The notes under the pieces were generated by a model. The model worked only from the letters and a program-made list of their open reading frames with translations. It made no database searches and was not told the DNA's origin. From Bacteroidales bacterium (GTDB taxonomy: Bacteria; Bacteroidota; Bacteroidia; Bacteroidales; UBA12077), in NCBI GenBank assembly GCA_018334875.1, contig JAGXLC010000015.1:1-32414 (forward strand): a DNA stretch of 32,414 bases. Direction: 5' to 3'. The first letter of the stretch is position 1; every line of letters begins with the position of its first letter. This document shows positions 7,743 through 15,112 of the stretch, one piece after another. The translations under genes and the position numbers were made by a program.

Positions 7743-7891
7743 AAATAATCTCTGATCTGGAACATTTTCCAATGTACTCACGTATGCATTGGCTAAAGAT
7801 ACCGGTTCTAAACCGTAAAATTCCTTATGTTTTGCATTGGCACATATGGCAGTATTTGCCTTAAAAGCCTAAAATTTTAAATGACAGATAT
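7743..7891. other. leader between MITE copy 1 and the cyclase gene
   Basis: This stretch starts with the right target duplicate AAAT. It includes two spaced copies of GCATTGGC and an ACCGGTTCTAAACCG inverted repeat near 7800-7817. No exact TAnnTTTG box and no ORF were found. Confidence 0.3.
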
Positions 7892-8977
7892 ATGATTACA
7901 TGGGATAAGTTTGTTATACGTTTCAATAAAATGTTACATAATCTTCTGTCTCATTTTGTCTTTTGGTATGTGAGTTTTTTGTTTTTTGTATTTCTTACCG
8001 GTGAAGATCAGATTTTTAAGATCCATCTGAATGTATTACAGTTAAAGAATTTGTATTTGATTATCCTTTTTTTAAGTGCCGGTGTTGCCCTTTTGTTCAC
8101 TTTTCTTGACGGCATCTTTTCCGACCGGATATTAAGGTTTTTCCCAAGACGGCTAATGATATTCCTTAAATCGATGGTATATTTTGTTTCAGCCTTTATT
8201 CTGGCATTGTTGGCAGCCAGGCCTTCACTCGATTTTCCCGGTGAAGGGAATTATGGGGTGATATTACAGCAACTGCCGGCGATGGATATTCATTTTGCCA
8301 GATTTCTTGTATATTTCTATCTCTGTGGTTTTTTTATCAATTTTCTAAAAGGGGTTATGAGAAAGGTGGGCAAAGGAAATTTCAGGAGCTGGCTTTTGGG
8401 AATGCTTAATAAACCAATGGAACAGGAGCGGATTTTCATGTTTCTTGATATGAAATCGTCTACTTCTATCGCGGAAAAGCTCAATCATAAGAAATTCAGT
8501 CATTTGATTCAGGATGTATTTAACGATCTGGAAGTAGTGGATAACTATCAGGGAGAAATTTATCAGTATGTGGGCGATGGTGCCATTATTTCGTGGAAAT
8601 TGAAGGATGGACTGAACAACAACAACTTTCTGCGGGCTTATTATGCTTTTAGAAGGCTTATTCACCGGAGAAGAAGATATTACAGGAGGAAATACGGACA
8701 AGAGCCCAGGTTTAAAGCGGGAGTGCATGCCGGTAAGGTAATGGTGCTCCAGATTGGTCAGATAAGACGGGATATTTCCTACAATGGCGATACCATAAAC
8801 ACGGCTGCCCGAATTGAATCCAAGTGTAATGACTATAAGCAGGATATATTGATATCAAAAGATTTATATGATCGGCTCGAAATGAAAAACGGGTTCAGCT
8901 TTAAACATATCGGTGATGTTCAATTGGATGGTAAAAGAAAAGCGGTTGGCATTTATAAGGTGAAAAATAAAAAGTGA
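7892..8977 (+). CDS. membrane class III adenylate/guanylate cyclase
   Basis: 361 residues. The N-terminal half has about four hydrophobic segments (roughly 21-36, 53-72, 88-108, 137-152), then a cytosolic class III cyclase domain from about 178. The catalytic landmarks are metal-binding D186 in FLDMKSST and D229 in YVGDG, D294 in RRDISYNGD, and N303/R307 in DTINTAARIES, so the domain should be active and make a cyclic nucleotide. The position that normally holds the adenine-reading Lys is Q225 (IYQYVGDG), so base choice cannot be assumed. The gene stands alone between two direct MITE copies, with no receiver, CRP-type regulator or phosphodiesterase beside it. Confidence 0.9.
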   Translation: MITWDKFVIRFNKMLHNLLSHFVFWYVSFLFFVFLTGEDQIFKIHLNVLQLKNLYLIILFLSAGVALLFTFLDGIFSDRILRFFPRRLMIFLKSMVYFVSAFILALLAARPSLDFPGEGNYGVILQQLPAMDIHFARFLVYFYLCGFFINFLKGVMRKVGKGNFRSWLLGMLNKPMEQERIFMFLDMKSSTSIAEKLNHKKFSHLIQDVFNDLEVVDNYQGEIYQYVGDGAIISWKLKDGLNNNNFLRAYYAFRRLIHRRRRYYRRKYGQEPRFKAGVHAGKVMVLQIGQIRRDISYNGDTINTAARIESKCNDYKQDILISKDLYDRLEMKNGFSFKHIGDVQLDGKRKAVGIYKVKNKK

Positions 8978-9037
8978 TTAAAATCTGTTTTATGGATAAA
9001 TATTATATTATCTGTATTTTTGTAGAACGATGTAATT

Positions 9038-9194
9038 AGAGTCTGTCTATAATATCCGCTGGCTGCGTTACGCTCGTTTTGAATGCCAGTCGATTACATC
9101 AAGTAAACTCCTGGCATTCAAAACTCGCAAGCCTTGACAGCGAATATTCTAGACGAGACTCTTTCAAATCTATTTGACTTTATGGACAAACACT
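9038..9194 (+). mobile_element. MITE, copy 2 (157 bp, non-autonomous)
   Basis: Same orientation and same termini as copy 1 (AGAGTCTGTCTATAA at the left, TTATGGACAAACACT at the right). It is flanked by a 4-bp direct repeat AATT at 9034-9037 and 9195-9198. It is 21 bp shorter than copy 1 because the central palindrome is replaced by a short unrelated loop. Its right end lies 23 nt before the hicB ATG, so the hicBA promoter must lie inside the element or have been displaced by it. A near-match to the -7 box (TCTATTTG) occurs at about 9168-9175 within the element. Confidence 0.87.
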
Positions 9195-9217
9195 AATTAA
9201 AAATTAGCATTCATTTT

Positions 9218-9469
9218 ATGAGCAGAAAAAAAGCAAAAGAGATACACTTGCCCATTCTGGTGGAACAGGATGAAGACAACTACTTTATTGTGAGCTGTCC
9301 GGTATATAAAGGTTGCCATTCCTATGGGGAGAGCATTGACGAAGCCCTGGAAAATATTAGAGAAGTTATTGAGATGTGTATGGAGGAGGAAAAAGAGAAA
9401 GAAATGGAGGGTAATAGATTTATTGGATTCAGAGAAATAAAGATATCCCTTAAAGATAGAGTTGTTTAA
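9218..9469 (+). CDS. hicB: HicB-family antitoxin
   Basis: This 83-residue protein has the HicB partial RNase H-like fold: strand HLPILVEQDEDNYFIVSCP, then the GCHSYGESIDEALENIREVIEMCMEE helix, the hallmark of HicB antitoxins. There is no C-terminal helix-turn-helix or ribbon-helix-helix extension, so this short form may repress weakly or not at all. It precedes hicA by 9 nt, the reverse of the common hicA-hicB order. A MITE ends 23 nt upstream. HicB binds and neutralises the HicA mRNase. Confidence 0.9.
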   Translation: MSRKKAKEIHLPILVEQDEDNYFIVSCPVYKGCHSYGESIDEALENIREVIEMCMEEEKEKEMEGNRFIGFREIKISLKDRVV

Positions 9470-9478
9470 TATATTCCT

Positions 9479-9718
9479 ATGGCTTCGCCTCCCGTTATTT
9501 CAGGAAAAGAATTATTGGGCTTATTAAAATCTATTGGTTTTGAGGTTGTTCGGGTAAGAGGTTCCCATCACCGTTTAAAACATCCGGATGGACGCATTAC
9601 TACGATTCCTATACATAGTAATAAAGACCTGCCAAAAGGATTATTACGAAAAATCATTCGTGAGGATCTGAAATTGACCATGGAACAGTTTAATTTACTT
9701 TATGAAAAATATGAATAG
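9479..9718 (+). CDS. hicA: HicA-family mRNA interferase toxin
   Basis: This 79-residue double-stranded-RNA-binding-like protein has the HicA signature: SGKELLGLLKSIGFEVVRVRGSHH with the catalytic His in GSHHRLKHPDG, then TTIPIHSNKDLPKGLLRKIIRE. HicA cleaves mRNA when not bound by HicB. The gene follows hicB by 9 nt. Its TAG stop (9716-9718) directly abuts the stop of the convergent mevalonate kinase gene at 9719, leaving no intergenic base and no room for a terminator. Read-through from either side would produce antisense RNA over the other. Confidence 0.93.
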   Translation: MASPPVISGKELLGLLKSIGFEVVRVRGSHHRLKHPDGRITTIPIHSNKDLPKGLLRKIIREDLKLTMEQFNLLYEKYE

Positions 9719-10687
9719 TTATCTTATCTGATGTACATAAACCGGTATGACTTCCAGGTCTTTCTTTTCCATCATTCTTCGCACTGCGGGTAAGTCATTG
9801 GTAAAACCCAAAAGAAAGCCGCCGCCTCCTGAACCACAGAGTTTCAAATAATATTTCCCGGTATCCAGCCCTTTTTTCCAGATGCTGTGAAAGCCTTCCG
9901 GGATCATGGCATCGAAATGTTTTAGCTGATAGTTGGATAAATCTTGTAAAGCATTGAAAAACTCCCTGTTATTTCCTTTAATAATGGATTGAATGGCCCG
10001 TTGGGTCATGTTATTTAAATGGCCAACATGAATGCCTTGCTCACCGGCTTGCTTTGTTTTTTCCAGAAATATGTTAACCAGTGGACCGGTTTCACCCCTG
10101 TTGCCTGAATTCAGAAGAAATACCGCAAAATCCCGGTTTTTTGCAGGCAGATGGATGTCCACCTTGCGGATTTTACCGTTGCCTTCAAACAGCAATGGCC
10201 TTTTCATATAGGAATTGAGCGGATCAATGCCTGAGCTGGTCCCATGATAGAAGGATTCCAACTGGGCCAGTTGATTTTTTAACGCCACCATATCCCTGGA
10301 AACCATTTGGTCAGGTGAAGGCTTGTTTTTCACGTATCGGTTAAACAAGGCAGCTATCAGGGCGCCCGAACTCCCTATACCATAGCCTTCGGGAATGGTA
10401 GATTCAAAATACATTCCCTTGTTCAGATCTTCAGCAAAAGTTTCCACATCGAACGCGCTCATCAGGCTGTTTTGATCCTGCAATTTTTTTATATATCCCA
10501 ATAAATTGTATAATTCCAGATTGGACTGTTTGGCAAAATCGTAGTCGGTATATTGGTTATCATAGATATAGCTTAGCGCTCCGTTGAAATGTGCATAAGG
10601 AACAGTGAGCGCCATGCTGTTCTTAATTACCGAATATTCGCCAAACAGCATGATTTTGGCATAGTGAACATTGGGGTGTTTGTTCAT
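9719..10687 (-). CDS. mvk: mevalonate kinase
   Basis: This 322-residue GHMP kinase phosphorylates mevalonate with ATP, the first step after HMG-CoA reductase in the lower mevalonate pathway. Landmarks in order: KIMLFGEYSVI (11-21), the ATP loop PEGYGIGSSGAL (99-110), GTSSGIDPL with catalytic D155, and the C-terminal LCGSGGGGFLLGF motif 3. The GTSSGID block matches mevalonate kinase rather than homoserine kinase or galactokinase. The start ATG overlaps the stop of the decarboxylase gene by 4 bp (ATGA), so translation is coupled. It is the last gene of the nine-gene array. Confidence in substrate is high because all the other mevalonate steps are upstream. Confidence 0.92.
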   Translation of the reverse strand: MNKHPNVHYAKIMLFGEYSVIKNSMALTVPYAHFNGALSYIYDNQYTDYDFAKQSNLELYNLLGYIKKLQDQNSLMSAFDVETFAEDLNKGMYFESTIPEGYGIGSSGALIAALFNRYVKNKPSPDQMVSRDMVALKNQLAQLESFYHGTSSGIDPLNSYMKRPLLFEGNGKIRKVDIHLPAKNRDFAVFLLNSGNRGETGPLVNIFLEKTKQAGEQGIHVGHLNNMTQRAIQSIIKGNNREFFNALQDLSNYQLKHFDAMIPEGFHSIWKKGLDTGKYYLKLCGSGGGGFLLGFTNDLPAVRRMMEKKDLEVIPVYVHQIR

Positions 10688-11787
10688 AGATTCTGATCTT
10701 TATCCGGTTGCTCCGGTCCATTCCCGGTAAAATCGTTCAGGGTTCTGCCGTTTTCACAAAGCCCCCTTAGCTTGTTATCAATAAAATTTCGAATATTTTC
10801 CTTTTCTTCAGCCGGATACAGCAGGTGAATATTGGGTCCGGCATCCAGTGTAAATGCCATCTGTGCACCTGTTTCCTGACGGTATGCACGAACACGGTCC
10901 ATAATCTTTATAGATGCATCATTGATCAGAATAAAGCCGGGATTCGATGAAAGCATCAGGGCATGGAGACTAAGCGCCTCGTTTTCTATTGTTTCAGTAA
11001 ATTTTTCAAAGTTACCGGTTTTCAATGTTTCCTTCAATTGTGAAAAGTTTATTCTGGCCTGGCTTATCCTATCCTCTTTGTAAGGGTGATCATTCATTAA
11101 TGAATGACCCTGGGAACTGCTTATTTTTTTGGGTTCGGATGAAGTGATCAATACGGTGTCGTACAGAAATTTCATGTTTTCACTGACTTCTGAGGTAAGC
11201 GGTGTTGCAAAATCGTCTGATCCGTTCCCGGATGCACCCCATTCTACATAATTACCGTATACAGAACGTGCAGCGCTGCCTGAGCCCAGCCGGGCCATAT
11301 AAGATGCTTTTTGCAAGAAATCTTCTGTGCCGGAGTATTCTTCTTTTAGTTGTTTTTCTACGGAACAAATACATAAAGCCAGCGAAGAGAGAGCAGAGGC
11401 CGATGAAGCTATACCGGCGGAATGAGGAAAGTTGTTTTTGCTATAAATAAAAAGCTCCATGTATTTTAGAAAAGGGAAAAAAGGCAAAATCTTATCTATA
11501 AACGCTTTTACCCTCTCTTCAAATGCCGGGTGTTTTTCTCCGTTAAATTTGAATGTAATTCTGCCATAGTTGTTTTCGGCTTTTCTGTATTGCAATTCCG
11601 TTCGGGTATGAGAACTGCTTAAGCTCATACTCAAAGAGGGATTAATTGGCAATTGGTTACCCTTTTTACCCCAGTATTTGATCAGTGCAATATTAGCCGG
11701 TGCTTTCCAAATTACTGATTTGGCAATAGATGAAAGGTCTTCCCGTTTAAATTGAAGTATCTCTTCCAAATATTTGCTTTCACTCAT
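10684..11787 (-). CDS. mvaD: diphosphomevalonate decarboxylase
   Basis: This 367-residue GHMP-fold enzyme converts diphosphomevalonate to isopentenyl diphosphate with ATP. The family blocks are APANIALIKYWGKK (29-42), INPSLSMSLSSSHT, HSAGIASSASALSSLAL, ARLGSGSAARSVYGNYVEW and LDAGPNIHLLY with catalytic D315. The position usually Cys in GSGSACRS is Ala, as in some bacterial forms. The frame is open to 11847, but the ATG at 11787 is chosen. It overlaps the upstream kinase gene by exactly 8 bp (ATGAGTGA holds this start and that stop), and the extra 20 residues have no family counterpart. The last roughly 30 residues are polar and probably disordered. Confidence 0.93.
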   Translation of the reverse strand: MSESKYLEEILQFKREDLSSIAKSVIWKAPANIALIKYWGKKGNQLPINPSLSMSLSSSHTRTELQYRKAENNYGRITFKFNGEKHPAFEERVKAFIDKILPFFPFLKYMELFIYSKNNFPHSAGIASSASALSSLALCICSVEKQLKEEYSGTEDFLQKASYMARLGSGSAARSVYGNYVEWGASGNGSDDFATPLTSEVSENMKFLYDTVLITSSEPKKISSSQGHSLMNDHPYKEDRISQARINFSQLKETLKTGNFEKFTETIENEALSLHALMLSSNPGFILINDASIKIMDRVRAYRQETGAQMAFTLDAGPNIHLLYPAEEKENIRNFIDNKLRGLCENGRTLNDFTGNGPEQPDKDQNL

Positions 11788-12706
11788 ATTTTCTATTTTT
11801 GACCAGCTCACTCCATGAAAAGAAAATCTCCATATTATGGGAGTCAAGGTATTTTTTTAATTCTTCCTTTGATTCTTTCCAGGTAATCAGCATGAAGTCT
11901 CCTCCCCAGGCCCCCAGTGATTTAACCACCCCAGGGTAGTCCTGGAATGCTTTCTCCTGTATCGGCTCTTCATCCAGTACGGAAGCAATAAGCTGCTCAT
12001 GTTCCCAAAGTGCTTCTTCGAATTCGCGTAGCCACTGACAATGGATCATTCGACGATTGATCTCTTTAATTACGGGAAAAAGGTGGCTATAATCTTTCGG
12101 ATCCTCCAGGAAATTTTTTACTTCATTGAAAGTGTTTTGTTTTTTTCCGGTATATACAAAATATAAGTATTCTTTAAAAGGAAAGTCCAGGTTAATTTCT
12201 TTATAAGCAGGGTATTTATCTATGATGTTATAAAGAATGGGGCTTTCACTCAGAGCACATGCTATATCATAGCCTGAGCCATTGGTTAACGTTCGGTTTA
12301 AGCGAAAAGGGTTGATGTTCAGCCATTTTGCAATATTTGTTATTAGCGTGGAACTGCTCCCCAGACCCCATTTCAACGGAAAATCAAGGATGGCTTCAAA
12401 ATAATAGCCGGGAATTCGGGACAAAGCCGGCACGAATTCCACGGCTTTCTTTAACAAATTCTGAATATATAAGGCCTGATTTTCATTGCTGGCCTGAACG
12501 ATATTAAGGTTTTTGTTGGAAAACACCGCTTCGAGGAAGGGCTCATCCTGGTATATGCTTTGCCATATGATCTTATTATCCTCTATGGGTTTTGCTTTTA
12601 ACGTTTGTCCTTTCGTCAGGGGAAGGGCCAAAGCTTCCGCACCTTTTAAAACCAGATATTCAGCAGTCAGGAGAAGTTTTCCATTGGAATGGTATTCGTG
12701 AATCAT
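11780..12706 (-). CDS. GYDIA-family GHMP kinase, probable phosphomevalonate kinase
   Basis: 308 residues. It has GHMP kinase motifs: HSNGKLLLTAEYLVLKGAEALALP (6-29), the phosphate loop KWGLGSSSTLI (112-122), then NGSGYDIACALS, which contains the GYDIA motif (145-149) that names this Bacteroidota family. Motif 3 is degenerate (LGAWGGDFMLI). By elimination it should phosphorylate 5-phosphomevalonate. The array has reductase, mevalonate kinase and decarboxylase but no classical phosphomevalonate kinase, and this gene sits between reductase and decarboxylase with 4-bp and 8-bp overlaps. The kinase fold is seen, the family name is established, and the substrate is inferred. Confidence 0.85.
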   Translation of the reverse strand: MIHEYHSNGKLLLTAEYLVLKGAEALALPLTKGQTLKAKPIEDNKIIWQSIYQDEPFLEAVFSNKNLNIVQASNENQALYIQNLLKKAVEFVPALSRIPGYYFEAILDFPLKWGLGSSSTLITNIAKWLNINPFRLNRTLTNGSGYDIACALSESPILYNIIDKYPAYKEINLDFPFKEYLYFVYTGKKQNTFNEVKNFLEDPKDYSHLFPVIKEINRRMIHCQWLREFEEALWEHEQLIASVLDEEPIQEKAFQDYPGVVKSLGAWGGDFMLITWKESKEELKKYLDSHNMEIFFSWSELVKNRKYE

Positions 12707-14007
12707 ATTTTTCCTTCAATAAATGCCTTAACTTTTTCGTGGGTAACCTCTTTATCCTTAAAATAGGCTCTGATCTTATCTTTCATATCCTCATCAACAT
12801 CAAAAGCCATCAGAATGTTTTCCAGATGGAGTTTCATGTGACCTTTTTGTATGCCTGTTGTGATAAGTGAGGTTATGGCGCTGAAATTACTTGCCAGTCC
12901 CACGGCAGCCGTAATTTTCATCAGTTCTTTTGCATCCGGCTGACCCAATATATCCAGTGATTTGGCGGCAAGTGGATGCAGCCGGGTTACACCTCCGACT
13001 GTACCCAGGGCCAGTGGGATATTGATCTGAAAAGTAAATGTGTCCTCGACGATTTCGCATTTGGTTAATGAGGTTGGTTTTCCCTTCGTAATACTAAAAG
13101 CATGGGCCGCTGCTTCCAGTGCCCTGAAATCATTTCCGGTGGCGATTGCCACAGCATCAATACCGTTCATGATGCCTTTGTTATTTGTAACAGCCCTGGA
13201 TACGCTATGATTAGCAATTTGAGCCGCTTTTTTAAACTTTTCCGCAAACTGAACTCCGTTTAAAGAAGGGTAAAAATCTTGAAATGCTTCAACCGGGCAT
13301 TCAACTTTCATTTTGACATAGGAGCCCGGCGTGTAATTGGATAAAATGGACATAAGTATTTCAAGTTTTCCAGGGTGTTGATGATCAACAAATTTCTTGA
13401 ATTCCTGTGCTGTCTTTTCCAGAACCGAATTGATAAAATTGGCTCCCATTGAGTCAACGGTTTCGAGAGATAATCCAAGCAGATAATAATTATCCATTTC
13501 GCTTGTCATATCTGTAATCCATGTTTCGTTTATTCCACCACCCCGTGCATCCATATTCCTGGTTACATCGGCAAGTTTATCCTTAATATCCGCTTCGAAT
13601 TCCTTAAACAGCGATTCCAGTTCATCAGGTGCTCCATACCACAGAACGTGTACATGACCGCGTTTTGCGGTTCCAATTTCTTCTGTCCGGAAACCTCCAT
13701 GTTGATACCAGAATTTGGAGGCTTTGGAGGCCGCAGCAATCACTGAGCTTTCTTCAGTGACCATAGGGACCTGGTACACTTTTCCGTCAATAAGAAAATT
13801 GGGAGCAATGCCATAAGGCATATGAAAATTTGAAATCGTATTTTCGCTGAATTGTTCGAATTTTTGCTGCAGGGAACTGTCCTGAAAGCGATAATCTTTT
13901 AATTCGTTGACAAACGCTTCAGGGTCTTCCATGGTGTTTGCAAGCAATTTTATTTTTTCGTCCCTGTTAAGCTTGCTGAATCCTTTAATGAATTGATTGT
14001 CTGACAT
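12703..14007 (-). CDS. mvaA: class II hydroxymethylglutaryl-CoA reductase
   Basis: This 434-residue HMG-CoA reductase interconverts HMG-CoA and mevalonate with NAD(P)H. The class II signature ENTISNFHMPYGIAPNF is at 55-71. The catalytic Glu is E85 in VTEESSVIAA, Lys and Asp lie in NNKGIMNGIDAVAIATGND, and the mobile C-terminal His is H390 in GHMKLH. Class II enzymes occur in bacteria and archaea and include both degradative (NAD) and biosynthetic forms. Here the kinases and decarboxylase downstream point to biosynthesis. The stop overlaps the next gene by 4 bp (ATGA). The four genes before the isomerase make its substrate from leucine. Confidence 0.95.
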   Translation of the reverse strand: MSDNQFIKGFSKLNRDEKIKLLANTMEDPEAFVNELKDYRFQDSSLQQKFEQFSENTISNFHMPYGIAPNFLIDGKVYQVPMVTEESSVIAAASKASKFWYQHGGFRTEEIGTAKRGHVHVLWYGAPDELESLFKEFEADIKDKLADVTRNMDARGGGINETWITDMTSEMDNYYLLGLSLETVDSMGANFINSVLEKTAQEFKKFVDHQHPGKLEILMSILSNYTPGSYVKMKVECPVEAFQDFYPSLNGVQFAEKFKKAAQIANHSVSRAVTNNKGIMNGIDAVAIATGNDFRALEAAAHAFSITKGKPTSLTKCEIVEDTFTFQINIPLALGTVGGVTRLHPLAAKSLDILGQPDAKELMKITAAVGLASNFSAITSLITTGIQKGHMKLHLENILMAFDVDEDMKDKIRAYFKDKEVTHEKVKAFIEGKI

Positions 14008-14025
14008 AATAATTGATTTTTTGGT

Positions 14026-15018
14026 TTATATGATTTTAAGATAATTATTGGCAAATTGTAAACCTTCTATCTGGCCTTTCGCAAACTGTTTGAGCGACTG
14101 ATAATCCTCCCTGGCATGTTTGAGAAATCCTGAAGCCATTCCGTAAACTGAAGGCATTTGACTTATATTGATCAAATAATACCCGTCAAGGAAATTTTTA
14201 ATCCCGCCGGAAATGACCAGGTTTTCCGTTTGTACAGGAAGTTCCTCTTCAAGCAATTGATTAATTAATACGACCATTTCTTCGGCAGTTTGACCGATGT
14301 AGGAAAGGGGTTCCAAAAGGCTGGCATTAGCATCTTCGTTTCTCATGAGTTCAATTTTGGCAAAATTGGTTCCGCCAAAGGCCCCGAATTCTATTGCAGT
14401 CAGAGGTAGCTGTAACAAGGTTTTAAGACTTTGTTTGCCCATGCCCTGACCCACTTCTTTAACTATGACATTAAAGTCTGCAACATCCAGCAACCTGCTT
14501 ATGCTGTCGATGGGTGGATGTTTGATATAATCCCCTTCGGGCTGAAGCCATTCCTGCAGAGGATTGACATGAATGATCAGGCCATCGGCCTTCAATAAAC
14601 TAACGAGATCTTTTAGGGTTTGGATGTCGTCTTTTTCAAGATACTGTTCAATTTGGGCAATGCCCAGATTGGCATAAAACGGAACTGCATCACCAATGAT
14701 CGGCTTCAGATTGAAGTCGGGCAGATGCCGCTCATCTTTAAGCAGTATATGACAGGATCCCAGCCCCATTCCAAGTCCGAATTCAGCAGCCACGGCAGCC
14801 AGATTGTGATTTATTTTACGTGCCTCCGGGGTACCTCCCGTCATACTGGAGATCCATACCGGGGCTTTCATTGTTTTTCCGCCTAATGTTGTTTCGGGCA
14901 GGGAACCATTTGGATGTCCACTGATCATGGGTTCATAGAAAAACCGCGTGTCCTTTTCGGATATGGTTGTCTTATTGTTTAAAGCCAGAGAAATATGATC
15001 ACTTTTTCTGTTATGCAT
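14026..15018 (-). CDS. fni: type 2 isopentenyl-diphosphate isomerase (FMN)
   Basis: This 330-residue TIM-barrel flavoenzyme interconverts IPP and DMAPP. The start RKSDHISLAL matches the family opening. WISSMTGGTPEARKIN (55-70) binds FMN, and HVNPLQEWLQPEGD contains Q155 and catalytic E156. VIVKEVGQGM, the FGAFGGTNFAKIE flavin-phosphate loop and LVISGGIKN follow. It is the first mevalonate-half gene, 94 nt after the dehydrogenase and 18 nt before the reductase. The 94-nt gap is AT-rich with no hairpin terminator and no exact TAnnTTTG box, so read-through from the leucine half is likely. Confidence 0.94.
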   Translation of the reverse strand: MHNRKSDHISLALNNKTTISEKDTRFFYEPMISGHPNGSLPETTLGGKTMKAPVWISSMTGGTPEARKINHNLAAVAAEFGLGMGLGSCHILLKDERHLPDFNLKPIIGDAVPFYANLGIAQIEQYLEKDDIQTLKDLVSLLKADGLIIHVNPLQEWLQPEGDYIKHPPIDSISRLLDVADFNVIVKEVGQGMGKQSLKTLLQLPLTAIEFGAFGGTNFAKIELMRNEDANASLLEPLSYIGQTAEEMVVLINQLLEEELPVQTENLVISGGIKNFLDGYYLINISQMPSVYGMASGFLKHAREDYQSLKQFAKGQIEGLQFANNYLKII

Positions 15019-15112
15019 AAAACGGCTGATTCTTTTTAATTAATGTGTTTACGAAAGAGGTTGGTATATTTTATTGATATTTAGTGATTTTTTAAAGATA
15101 AAATTTTTTTTA

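Noticed and set aside
7565-9194. MITE pair plus cyclase considered as one composite transposon
   Set aside because: Each copy has its own different 4-bp target duplication, and no transposase lies between them, so they inserted independently.
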